A DNA stretch of 64,000 bases from Candidatus Streptomyces philanthi (lineage in GTDB: Bacteria; Actinomycetota; Actinomycetes; Streptomycetales; Streptomycetaceae). The stretch spans positions 5,129,501 through 5,193,500 of the forward strand of contig CP073042.1 of the NCBI GenBank assembly GCA_018114805.1, read 5' to 3'. Positions 55,011 to 64,000 of this stretch are shown piece by piece (the first letter of the stretch is position 1; each line of letters begins with the position of its first letter). The notes beneath the pieces are model-generated. The model was not told the origin of the DNA, searched no databases, and saw only the letters and a list, made by a program, of their open reading frames with translations. The position numbers and the translations under genes are program-made.

Positions 55011-55807
55011 GTCAGCAACCGCCGCTGCGGCACCGCATCATCACCCTGTCCCTGCTCTCGGTCGCCGCCCTCTACTTCCTGGTGCCCGTCTACTGGCTCA
55101 CCGTCTCGGCCACCAAGGACACCGGCGACCTCTTCGGCACCTTCGGCTTCTGGTTCGCCAACCCGCACCCCGTCGACTACCTGCACGACGTCCTCACCTA
55201 CGACGACGGCGTCTACGTCACCTGGATGCTCAACAGCCTGCTGTACGCCGGCGTCGGCGCGCTGGCGGCCACCCTGCTGTCGGCCGCCGCCGGCTACGCG
55301 CTGGCTAAGTTCGCCTTCCGGGGGTGAGAGGCGATCTTCAACGTGATCCTGGCCGGCGTGCTCATCCCCGGCACCGCGCTCGCCCTCCCGCTCTACCTGC
55401 TGTTCAGCGAGGTCGGCCTCGCCAACACGTACTGGGCGGTGCTCGTACCCAGCGTCGTCAGCCCCTTCGGGGTCTACCTCTGCCGGATCTACGCCTCGGG
55501 CGAGACGCGGATCTTCGGCACGGTGGTCCTGCGGCTGATGAGCCCGGCCTTGGTGACCATCTTCCTCTTCCAGTTCGTCCACATCTGGAACAACTTCTTC
55601 CTGCCGCTGGTCATGCTCAACGACTCCGACCTCTACCCGATCCAACTCGGCCTCGTCGGCTGGCAGGGCTACGCCGACCGGGCGCCGGAGCTGTACCAGT
55701 ACACGGTCGGCGGCGCGTTCATGTCCGTCATCCCGCTGATGGTGCTGATGGGCGTGCTCCAGCGGTACTGGCGCACCGGCCTGGCCGAGGGCAGCGTCAA
55801 GACGTGA
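55007..55807 (+). pseudogene. Sugar ABC transporter permease 2 (sialidase operon), in-frame TGA
   Basis: MalG-type partner of the preceding permease; GTG 55007. ITLSLLSVAALYFLVPVYWL is helix 1. TGA at 55325-55327 interrupts KFAFRG-stop-EAIFNVILAG in the place where relatives have Arg or Lys, so CGA-to-TGA is the simplest change. The frame continues to AGVLIPGTALALPLYLLFSE and YWRTGLAEGSVKT, TGA 55805. The short segment before IFNVILAG is otherwise normal. The EAA loop is atypical in this copy (YASGETRIFGTVVLRLMSPA), so coupling may already be altered. Confidence 0.8.
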
Positions 55808-55864
55808 GCCGCGACACTACCGGCCAGTAAGGCCGGGCCGGCGCGCGGCTGGCAGGATCCCCGT

Positions 55865-56722
55865 ATGACTTCTCCTGATGACACGAGCAAGGCCCCGGCA
55901 CCGGCCGGGGGCAAGGCGCCGGCCAAGGACCCGTGGGAGCTGCCCGACGTGTCCGACCTGGTGGTCGGCGTCCTCGGCGGCACCGGCGACCAGGGCCGCG
56001 GGCTCGCCTACCGGCTGGCCAAGGCGGGCCAGAAGGTGATCGTCGGCTCCCGCGCCGCCGAGCGCGCGCGGGCCGCCGCCAAGGAACTGGGCCACGGCGT
56101 CGAGGGCGCCGACAACGCCGAGTGCGCGCGGCGCAGCGACATCGTGATCGTCGCCGTGCCGTGGGACGGGCACGCTAGGACGCTGGAGGCGCTGCGCGCC
56201 GAACTCGCGGGCAAGCTCGTCGTCGACTGCGTGAACCCGCTCGGCTTCGACAAGCAGGGCGCCTACGCCCTCAAGCCTGAGGAGGGCAGCGCCGCCCAGC
56301 AGGCCGCAACGCTGCTGCCCGACTCGCGCGTGACCGCCGCCTTCCACCACCTGTCGGCGGTGCTGCTCCAGGACCCCGACATCGCCGAGATCGACACCGA
56401 CGTGCTGGTCCTCGGCGAGCGCCGCGCCGACACCGACACCGTGCAGGCGCTGGCCGCCCGCATCCCCGGCATGCGCGGCGTCTTCGCCGGCCGGTTGCGC
56501 AACGCGCACCAGGTGGAGTCGCTGGTGGCCAACCTCATCTCGGTTAACCGCCGCTACAAGGCGCACGCCGGCCTGCGGGTCACGGACGTCTCGGCGCCCC
56601 CGCGCGCCCTGCGGCCAGCGCGCGGGGCGGCGCACCCGGCCCCGGCGCGGCGCGCGGGTGGGGGACAATGGCGGGGACACACCCCCGCCCCGCAGGAGCC
56701 ACCGCATGTCCGCCCAGTCTAA
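55865..56722 (+). CDS. npdG: NADPH-dependent F420 reductase-like protein with extended C-terminus
   Basis: Transfers hydride between NADPH and coenzyme F420. ATG 55865; after a 30-residue Pro/Ala lead comes LVVGVLGGTGDQGRGLAYRL, the NADPH site, with GSRAAERARAAAKELGHGVE for the 2'-phosphate. SDIVIVAVPWDGHARTLEAL and GKLVVDCVNPLGFDKQGAYA follow. Relatives end soon after SVNRRYKAHAGLRVTDV; here 43 further Arg/Pro-rich residues are read through to 56722, overlapping the next gene by 17 bases. The original stop codon appears to have been lost. Confidence 0.85.
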   Translation: MTSPDDTSKAPAPAGGKAPAKDPWELPDVSDLVVGVLGGTGDQGRGLAYRLAKAGQKVIVGSRAAERARAAAKELGHGVEGADNAECARRSDIVIVAVPWDGHARTLEALRAELAGKLVVDCVNPLGFDKQGAYALKPEEGSAAQQAATLLPDSRVTAAFHHLSAVLLQDPDIAEIDTDVLVLGERRADTDTVQALAARIPGMRGVFAGRLRNAHQVESLVANLISVNRRYKAHAGLRVTDVSAPPRALRPARGAAHPAPARRAGGGQWRGHTPAPQEPPHVRPV

Positions 56723-56939
56723 GCCCGACCCCGCCCGGCGCATCGCCCTGTACGCGCTCGTCGTGTGTGCCTTCGCCACCGCCGCGGCCGTCGTGTCCTT
56801 CGTGAAGGGGAGCTGGCTGGGCGTCGTGTGGGTCCTGTTGGCGGGCCTCACCAGCAACCTGTGGTGGATCTACCTGCGCAAGGTGCGCACCGAGCGGGCC
56901 GCCGCCCAGGGCGGGCTCGGCGGGCTGCCGCCCAGGTAG
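56706..56939 (+). CDS. Small two-helix membrane protein
   Basis: 77 residues from ATG 56706. Two hydrophobic segments, IALYALVVCAFATAAAVVSF and GVVWVLLAGLTSNLWWIYLR, with a basic tail. No family recognised. Natural stop TAG. Its start overlaps the extended end of the F420 reductase. Confidence 0.7.
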   Translation: MSAQSKPDPARRIALYALVVCAFATAAAVVSFVKGSWLGVVWVLLAGLTSNLWWIYLRKVRTERAAAQGGLGGLPPR

Positions 56940-56960
56940 GCGCGGACGGCGGGTAGGCGC

Positions 56961-57775
56961 TCACGGCGTGGGCTGCTGCCAGGTGGGGGGCCAGTCGAAG
57001 TCCTCCTTCTGCTCCTGCCAGAAGCGGAAGCTGTCAAGGCCGTACCGCGTCTCGAACTCCGTCACCCCCAGCGCCCGCAGGATCGCGTCCACCGCGTCGA
57101 AGAACGCGTGGTTGACCTCCGCGGGATCCACAGCAGCCCGAAGGCCGCCAGCAGCCCGAACGGCGCCGCCTGCCGGCGTACCCCGGGCGGCAGCCACGGC
57201 TTGATCACCCCGTAGCCGTCCAGGCCCGGCACCGGCAGCGCGTTGATGATCGCCGCTGGTGACCTGGAGCAGCGCCAGGAACGCCAGCGCGGCCCGGAAC
57301 TCCGGCGGTGCGCCGTCCAGCCAGCCGAGCCAGAACGGCGCGGTCAGCAGCAGCGCTCACAGCGCGTTCGTCAGCGGCCCGGCCGCCGAGATCATGCTGT
57401 GCCGCCACCGCCCCCCCCGGATGCGGTGCTGCTCGATGAAGACCGCGCCGCCCGGCAGCCCGATCCCGCCGAGCACCACGAACAGCAGCGGCAGCCCGAT
57501 GCTCAGCAGCGGGTGCGTGTACCGCAGCGGGTTGAGCGTCAGGTAGCCCTTCGCCCCGATCGACAGGTCGTCGCTGTGCAGCGCCGCGCGGGCGTGCGCG
57601 TACTCGTGCAGGCACAGCGAGACGACCCAGCCGGAGACGACGAACAGGAACACCGCGAACCCGGTGCCGCCCGCGGCCTCGGTCCACACCGCCCAACCCG
57701 AGACCGCCATGACCGCCACGATCGCGAGGAAGACGGGGCTGACACGCAGGTCACGACGGGTGGCCGGGCAGTCAT
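56961..57775 (-). pseudogene. Site-2 protease family zinc membrane protease, multiple lesions
   Basis: M50-type intramembrane protease. ATG 57775 opens a frame that shifts near 57735 to VSPVFLAIVAVMAVSGWAVW. The zinc motif HExxH is present in WVVSLCLHEYAHARAALHSD. TGA at 57358-57360 follows SMISAAGPLTNAL; the frame resumes LLLTAPFWLGWLDGAPPEFR. An extra base near 57255 spoils the second metal site: LPVPGLDG, the NxxPxxxLDG motif, is readable only in another frame. A further shift near 57145 gives the C-terminal FFDAVDAILRALGVTEFETR. At least four lesions; not functional as read. Confidence 0.75.
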
Positions 57776-58165
57776 CGGACGCGGCTCCAGGGTTGCGGGC
57801 GAGGGTACGGGCGGGGCAGGACTGGACAGGGCGTGACAGAGGCGGACAGGGTGGCGCGGGGCCCGCGCGCGGCGGTACCCCGGGCGACGGTAGTCGCGGG
57901 CTGGGCCCGGCGCGGCGAAAACGACGCGCGACGGGCCCGGAGTTCCAGGCAGAGTGGGGCCGTGGGTACACGCAACGGGTATGTCGGGGGCGCGGGGTGC
58001 GGCGCCCGGCCGGCGCGGCGGCGGGTCGCGCCGTGCGCGGGCCGAGGTCGAGGACGGGGACGGGGACACGGGGAGCGCACCGCGGGAGTGCTCGCAGGAG
58101 GTTTCGGAGGAATGCGACAACGCCCCGGCGCGCAGCGCCGCTTCCAGGCTGACGAACGAGGACCC
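57776..58165. other. Divergent spacer before the AfsR-like regulator
   Basis: No gene seen. Plus-strand open frames extend upstream of the regulator but lack domains. This 390-bp stretch should carry the promoters of the protease and regulator genes; none could be fixed by eye. Confidence 0.4.
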
Positions 58166-61100
58166 GTGAACGTCGACAGTTGGCCGTCGACCACAATGGA
58201 CGGCGTACGCTACGGCATACTCGGCACCACCCAGGCCCATCACGACGACGGCACCCTCGTCGCGCTCGGCGGCGCCCGGCTGCGTGCGCTCCTCGCGGCG
58301 CTCGCCCTGCGCCCGGGCCGGGTGTGCTCCGCCGACGCCCTGATCGCCGAGGTCTGGGACGCGGAGCTCGGCGCCCCCGGCAGCGCCCCGCGACAGGCCA
58401 GCGGCGCGCTCCAGGCCCTGATCGGCCGGTTGCGGAAGGCCATAGGACGCACGGCGATCGTCTCCGTGGACGGCGGCTACCTGCCGCAGGCCGACACGGA
58501 GTCCATCGACCTGTTCCGCTTCGAACGGCTCGCCCGGGACGCCTCCGGCGCGCTGGGCGACGGCGATCCCGGCCGGGCCTGCGCCCTGCTCGACGAGGCC
58601 CTGGCACTGTGGCGCGGCCCGGCCCTGGCCGACCTGCCCAGCCGTACGGCGTCCGCGGCGCGGGCCGCGGCGCGGCACCTGGACGCGCGGCGCGACCGGG
58701 CCCGGGCTAACCTCGCCCTCGGCCGCGCGGCCCACGCCCTGCCCGCCCTCACCGAACTGTGTGAGGCCCACCCACTGGACGAGCCGCTGCACGCGCTGCG
58801 CATCCGCGCCCTGCGCGACACAGGGCGCGCCGCTGGGGCGCTGGCGGCCTACGGACAGGTACGCCGCGAACTCGTCGACCGCCTCGGCACCGACCCCGGC
58901 CCGGAACTGCGCGCGCTCTACGCCGAACTCCTCACCCCGGACGCCGGCCGCGCCCCGACCGACCAGGACCCGCCGACCGGCCCCGGTGGACGCCCCGACT
59001 GCGCCGGCCGGCCCGGCCCCGGCACCCCCGCCGAGAACGGTGCGCCCGGCCGCGCCGCCGGCTGGCCCGCCCCCGGCCAGCTCACTGACCCCTCCCCGCC
59101 GATTGGCCAGGCCCCGCCGCCCGGCCCCGAGAAGCCGCCCGGCCGAGAGGAGCCGTCGGGCCGCAACGAGTCGGCGGACCGCGATACCCCGGCCGCGAAC
59201 GCTGGCCCGGAGGCGGGCACGGGCCCCGGGCCGGCCAGGCGTCCTGCCGCGCACGGCACCGCGCACCCACCCGTGGCCTCCGGCGTGTCGGCACCCCCGG
59301 GACCGCCGGCCGCCCCCGGCGGCGGCCGGCCGGTGGGCAACCTGCGGGCTTCGCTCACCAGCTTCGTCGGGCGCGAGCGCGACCTGCACGCGCTGCGCGC
59401 GGATCTCGGCGCGCACCGGCTCATCACGCTCCTGAGGCCGGGCGGCTCCGGCAAGACCCGGCTTTCCAAGGTGGCCGCCGCCAGCGTCGCCGACGACTGG
59501 CCGGACGGCGCCTGGGCTCGCCGAACTCACCCCCGCGCACGACTCCGACACCGTCGTGGAGACGGTCATGACGACGCTCGGCGCGCGGGAGACCGTCATC
59601 CGCAGCACCGCGGCGGAGGGGCTGCACGCCGCGGCCGAACGCACCGCGCTCGACCCGCTGACGCGGCTCACCGAACACTGCGCGGCCCGCCGCATGCTGC
59701 TCGTCCTCGACAACTGCGAGCGCGTGATCGAGGTCGCCGCCCGACTGGCGGAGACGCTCGTCGCGCACTGCCCCGGCGTCACCGTGCTCGCCACCAGCCG
59801 CGAGCCGCCCGCCGTGCCCGGCGAGGTCGTGCGCTCCGTCGAGCCGCTGCCGCAGCCCGTCGCGCTGCGGCTGTTGGCCGACCGGGGCGCGTCGGCCCGG
59901 CCCGGGTTCCGCGTCGAGGACGACCTGGCCGCGTGTGCGCAGATCTGCCGCCGCCTCGACGGGCTGTCGCTGGCCATCGAGTTGGCCGCGGCGCGCCTGC
60001 GGCTGCTCTCGCCCCGACAGCTCGACGACAGGTTCCGGCTGCTGACCACGGGCAGCCGCACCCTGTTGCCGCGGCAACAGACGCTGCGGGCCGTCGTGCA
60101 CTGGTCCTGGGACCTGCTGGACGCGCGGGAGCGGGCCGTACTGCGGCGGCTGTCCGTCTTCGCCGGCGGCTGCGACCTGGCCGTCGCCGAGGCCGTGTGC
60201 GCCGACGACCCCGCCGGGCCCGGCGAGCCGGTCATCGCCGCGAACGGCGGCGCGGACAGCGGTGCGAACGCGGGCGTCGACCCGCGCGACGTCGCCGCCC
60301 TGCTCGGCTCCCTGGTGGACAAGTCGCTGGTCGTCGTGGCCCCCGCCGAGGCGAGCGGGCCGGGCGTGCCGGACGCCGACGCCGACGCGCCCGGGCCCGC
60401 CTTCCCCGACGGGCGGGCGCGGGGCGGCCCGAGACGCGGGAGCCACCGGGCCGGGCGCCGGCGGGCGGGGCGCTCTGGCGTACGACGACGGGATGCGCTA
60501 CCGGCTGCTGGAGACAGTCGCCGAGTACGCGGCCGAGCGGTTGGCCGAGGCGGGGGAGCGGGCGGCCGTGGAGCGGCGGCACCTGGTCGCGTACCGCGAA
60601 ATCGCCTGCCGCGCCGACCCGTTGTTGCGCGGCGCCGCGCAGGGCGGCTGGTTGTGGCGGCTTGAGCTGGAGCACGAGAACCTGCGCACCGCCTTGCGCC
60701 GGGCCGTCGCCGCCGGCGACGAGCAGGAGGGGCTGTGCCTGGTGCTGTCCCTGAACTGGTTCTGGCACCTCCGGGACCACCGCGCCGACCTGCGCACCTG
60801 GGCGGCGGCCGTGGCGGAGCTGGGGCCCAACCCGTTCCGGGCGCCCGTCACGCCGGCGCCGGCGCTGCCGGCACGGGCCACCGACGCGCCGCCGCCCATG
60901 CCGCCCGACCAACTGTGGGAGGCGCGGCGCAGCGTGCGGCTCATCGGGCTCGCCCTGCTGGAGGGCGACCTGCGCGGGCTCGAAGACCCCGCGTCCCGGG
61001 AGGAGTTGCGCGGCGTGGTCGCGGCGTACCGGCCGGGACTGCCGCACACCTGCCGGCTGCCGGGCCTGCTGTGGTTTATCGCGCCGCTGGTCGTCGGCGA

Positions 61101-62035
61101 CTCCGCGAGCCTGCGCGAGATCGTCGACGCCTTGGTGCGGGTCGGCCGGGAGATTGGCGACCCGTGGGAGCTGGCGTTCATGCTGCAACTGCGGGCCAAG
61201 GTGCTCGCCGCCCAGCACTTCGACCCCACGACCCCCTGGACCGGGACATCGGCGAGAGCCTGGAGATCTTCGCACGGCTCAGCGATTCGTGGGGCGCGGC
61301 CGAGGCGCTTGTCCGGCCGCGGCGCGGCCCGCGAGGAGCGCGGCGAGTACGCGGCGGCGACCGACGACTACCAGGAGGCGATCGGGTACGCCGAACGGCT
61401 CGGCGCGCAGACACAGGTGTGGCTGCTGCAGGCACGGCTCGCCGGCGTGATGATCAAACGCGCCGCGAGCCCGCGGGAGACCGAGCAGGGCGTGCGGATG
61501 CTCGTCCAGATCATGACCGACGGCCAGCGCACGAACACCGAGGCCGTGTCGTACGCGCGCCTGCACTACGCCGTGTGGTGCGCCGAAGCAGGCCGTTACG
61601 CCGAGGCCCGCACTCATTTCGAGCACCAGCTCACCGAGTTCGGCGGCCGCAGCCACGAGCTCTTCCAGGGCATCATGGAGGGCCTGTTGGCCTGGCTGGA
61701 CACGCTGGAGGGCCGGCCGGCCGAGGCCCTGCGGCGGCTGCGGGGCGCCCTGGACAAGACCCCAGTCGGCGGTGGGCTGGCTGGTCGCGCCGCAGGTTCC
61801 GATCGCCCAACTGGTCACGGGCGCGCATGCGTTGACCGCGCTCGGCGGCGCCGACCGGCTGATCGGCGCCCACCACGCGCTCTTCCCGCCCGGCGTGTGC
61901 CTCGCCCGGACGCACCAGGCCGAGCGCGCCGAGGCGGAGCGCTCGGCCTGGACCGAACTGGCCGCCGCGCGCTACGAGCAGGAGTACGCGGCGGGCCGTG
62001 GCCTCTCCCTCGCGGAGGCCGCGGCCCTGATCTGA
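58166..62035 (+). pseudogene. SARP/AfsR-type regulator (OmpR-BTAD-NB-ARC), at least five frameshifts
   Basis: Very large pathway regulator. GTG 58166 (GAGG upstream) or ATG 58196. Residues 10-110: winged helix VRYGILGTTQAHHDDGTLVA and GGYLPQADTESIDLFRFERL. The BTAD helical domain follows to about 250, then a 140-residue Pro/Gly linker. The NTPase begins ASLTSFVGRERDLHALRADL, with P-loop LRPGGSGKTRLSKVAAASVA; relatives have LTGPGGSGKT, so Arg replaces Gly-equivalent. A shift at about 59510 leads to RMLLVLDNCERVIEVAARLA (Walker B) and LDGLSLAIELAAARLRLLSP. Further shifts at about 60440, 61235, 61310 and 61780 lead to TPR-like repeats ending AAGRGLSLAEAAALI, TGA 62033. No target cluster is adjacent. 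Confidence 0.78.
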
Positions 62036-62176
62036 CGCGTCGCTGACCGAGGCGGGCCACCGGCCCGGCCCCCGCACCGCGGTGTGCGGCGGGCGGCGCC
62101 CGACGTCCCCCGCGCGGCCGCCGGGTGTCCTACCCCCGCGGCCGCCGGTCGGGAGACTGGCCGGCCCTGCCACGGC

Positions 62177-63037
62177 TCAGGTCTTCGTGCGGAACTTGCG
62201 CACCACCAGCGGGGCGATCACCACGGTGATCCCCACCGACCAGGCCAGCGTGGCCAACACCGGGTCGGCCACCGCGCCCTCGCCGTTGAACAGGGCGCGG
62301 ACCGCGTCCGCGAGGTTGGACAGCGGGTTGTAGTCGGTGAACGCCTGCAACCAGCCCGGCATCGTCCCGGTCGGGGCGAACACCGAGGACCCGAACTGCA
62401 AGCGGCATCAGGATCAGGAAGCCGATGCCCTGCACCGCCTGCGGGGTCTTCATGGACAGGCCGAGCAGCATGAAGATCCAGGTGAGCGACGTGCCGAAGG
62501 CCAGCGCGAGACCGGCGGCGGCCAGCAGCTCCAGCGGGCCCTTCTTCAGGTCGAAACCGATGATGAACGCCACCAGCAGCAGGATGGTCGAGGAGACCAG
62601 CATCCGGCCGCCCTCGACTATCAGCTTGGCCACCAGCACCGAGGAGCGGGCTATCGGCATCGTGCGGAAGCGGTCCATCACCCCCATGCTGAAGTCGTCG
62701 TTGATGCCGGTGCCCACCGACATGGCGATGTTCAGGCCACCCATGGCCAGCAGGCCCGGGATGACGTAGTTGGTGTACACGTCGCCGTTGCCGCCGAGGC
62801 TGCCACCCACCGCGCCGCCGAAGACGTACACGAACAGCAGCGTGAAGATGATCGGCATCAGCATGGCGTCGACCATCGACCCCGGGTCCTGCTTGATCTG
62901 CATCACGTTGCGGCGCGCCAGCGCGCCGATGTGGCGCAGGTTCCCGCGCAGGCCGATCCGGACGTCGTCGGACGCCCCGCCGGTCGGGCCGCGCTGCTGG
63001 TCCGGAGCCTTGTCCGGAGCCGTGATGGTTGCCGCGC

Positions 63038-63041
<4 letters not shown>
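62177..63041 (-). pseudogene. Drug ABC exporter permease (DrrB/ABC-2 type), one-base frameshift
   Basis: ATG 63041 overlaps the TGA of the ATPase gene (ATGA). MIQ-type start RNVMQIKQDPGSMVDAMLMP, then six helices including IIFTLLFVYVFGGAVGGSL and MLVSSTILLLVAFIIGFDLK, and the ABC-2 family block MGVMDRFRTMPIARSSVLVA. One extra T near 62400 (CCGCTTGCAG for CCGCTGCAG) shifts the frame in GFLILMPL. The corrected frame continues QFGSSVFAPTGTMPGWLQAF to VRKFRTKT, TGA 62177. Everything else is normal, so this may be a sequencing error. It exports anthracycline-like or other hydrophobic drugs with its ATPase. Confidence 0.82.

Positions 63042-64000
<959 letters not shown>

Noticed and set aside
58166..62035. 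Several small separate regulators in place of one large gene
   Set aside because: The pieces follow the exact domain order of one AfsR-type protein across frame changes, and none of the internal starts has a ribosome site.

Overview
High-GC actinobacterial chromosome, almost certainly Streptomyces. The basis is strong GC bias in third codon positions, GTG/TTG starts behind GGAG-type ribosome binding sites, an actinobacterial RNase P RNA, DtxR/IdeR-type iron boxes, HtaA haem proteins, a SARP/AfsR-type regulator, DUF6243/DUF2795/DUF5708 small proteins and a coenzyme F420-type reductase.

Layout. 1-361: start of a phosphotransferase (leaves the window). 0.8-4.0 kb: sugar ABC transporter operon (two permeases, binding protein), all three genes broken. 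4.1-5.3 kb: macrolide-type glycosyltransferase, broken, behind a palindromic operator. 5.3-8.0 kb: two truncated copies of one IS5-type element in inverted orientation around an MFS remnant and a ricin-type lectin remnant. 8.0-13.6 kb: FAD monooxygenase with divergent TetR gene, GNAT, DinB/maleylpyruvate-isomerase-like protein, and a large secreted hydrolase truncated against it. 14.5-21.0 kb: GNAT-like gene, sulfotransferase remnant, type III polyketide synthase, MMPL exporter, DUF2993 protein and a divergent TetR gene with paired operators. 21.15-23.05 kb: rnpB, with a 1.4 kb Fic-carrying insert at its 3' end, bounded by a 68-69 bp repeat of that end. 23-36 kb: mixed metabolic genes (cupin, SDR, PhzF, PhoD phosphatase, drug exporter, serine hydrolase, Rsm22-like, dimethylargininase, TetR, primase/polymerase-like). 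36.4-45 kb: iron-regulated haem uptake: hmuV-hmuU-hmuT, divergent htaA genes and haem oxygenase, with two iron boxes. 45-51 kb: map, quinone oxidoreductase, FAD monooxygenase/ArsR pair, MFS exporter, DUF5708. 51.4-55.8 kb: sialidase plus its ABC transporter. 55.9-62 kb: F420-dependent reductase, site-2-protease-like gene, AfsR-like regulator. 62.2-64 kb: DrrAB-type drug ABC exporter (ATPase leaves the window).

The most striking property is damage. About half of the recognisable genes carry in-frame TAG/TGA/TAA codons, single-base homopolymer indels, tandem duplications or small internal deletions, while neighbouring genes are perfect. Some single-base indels look like sequencing or assembly error. 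Other lesions (deletions of whole motifs, a gene-gene fusion, a 22-bp duplication at a start codon) look like real mutation. Gene calls with lesions are given as pseudogenes over the full recognisable length, so that the original function is not lost.

Regulatory links visible in the DNA: one palindrome (CGAGACG-TAT-CGTCTCG type) occurs in front of both the glycosyltransferase (4123) and a TetR gene 30 kb away (34441). Iron boxes sit at 40651 and 44197. Paired TetR-type operators sit at 20130-20171 and paired repeats before an ArsR-type gene at 48666-48726. Family assignments are from recognition of translated sequence; no database search was run.
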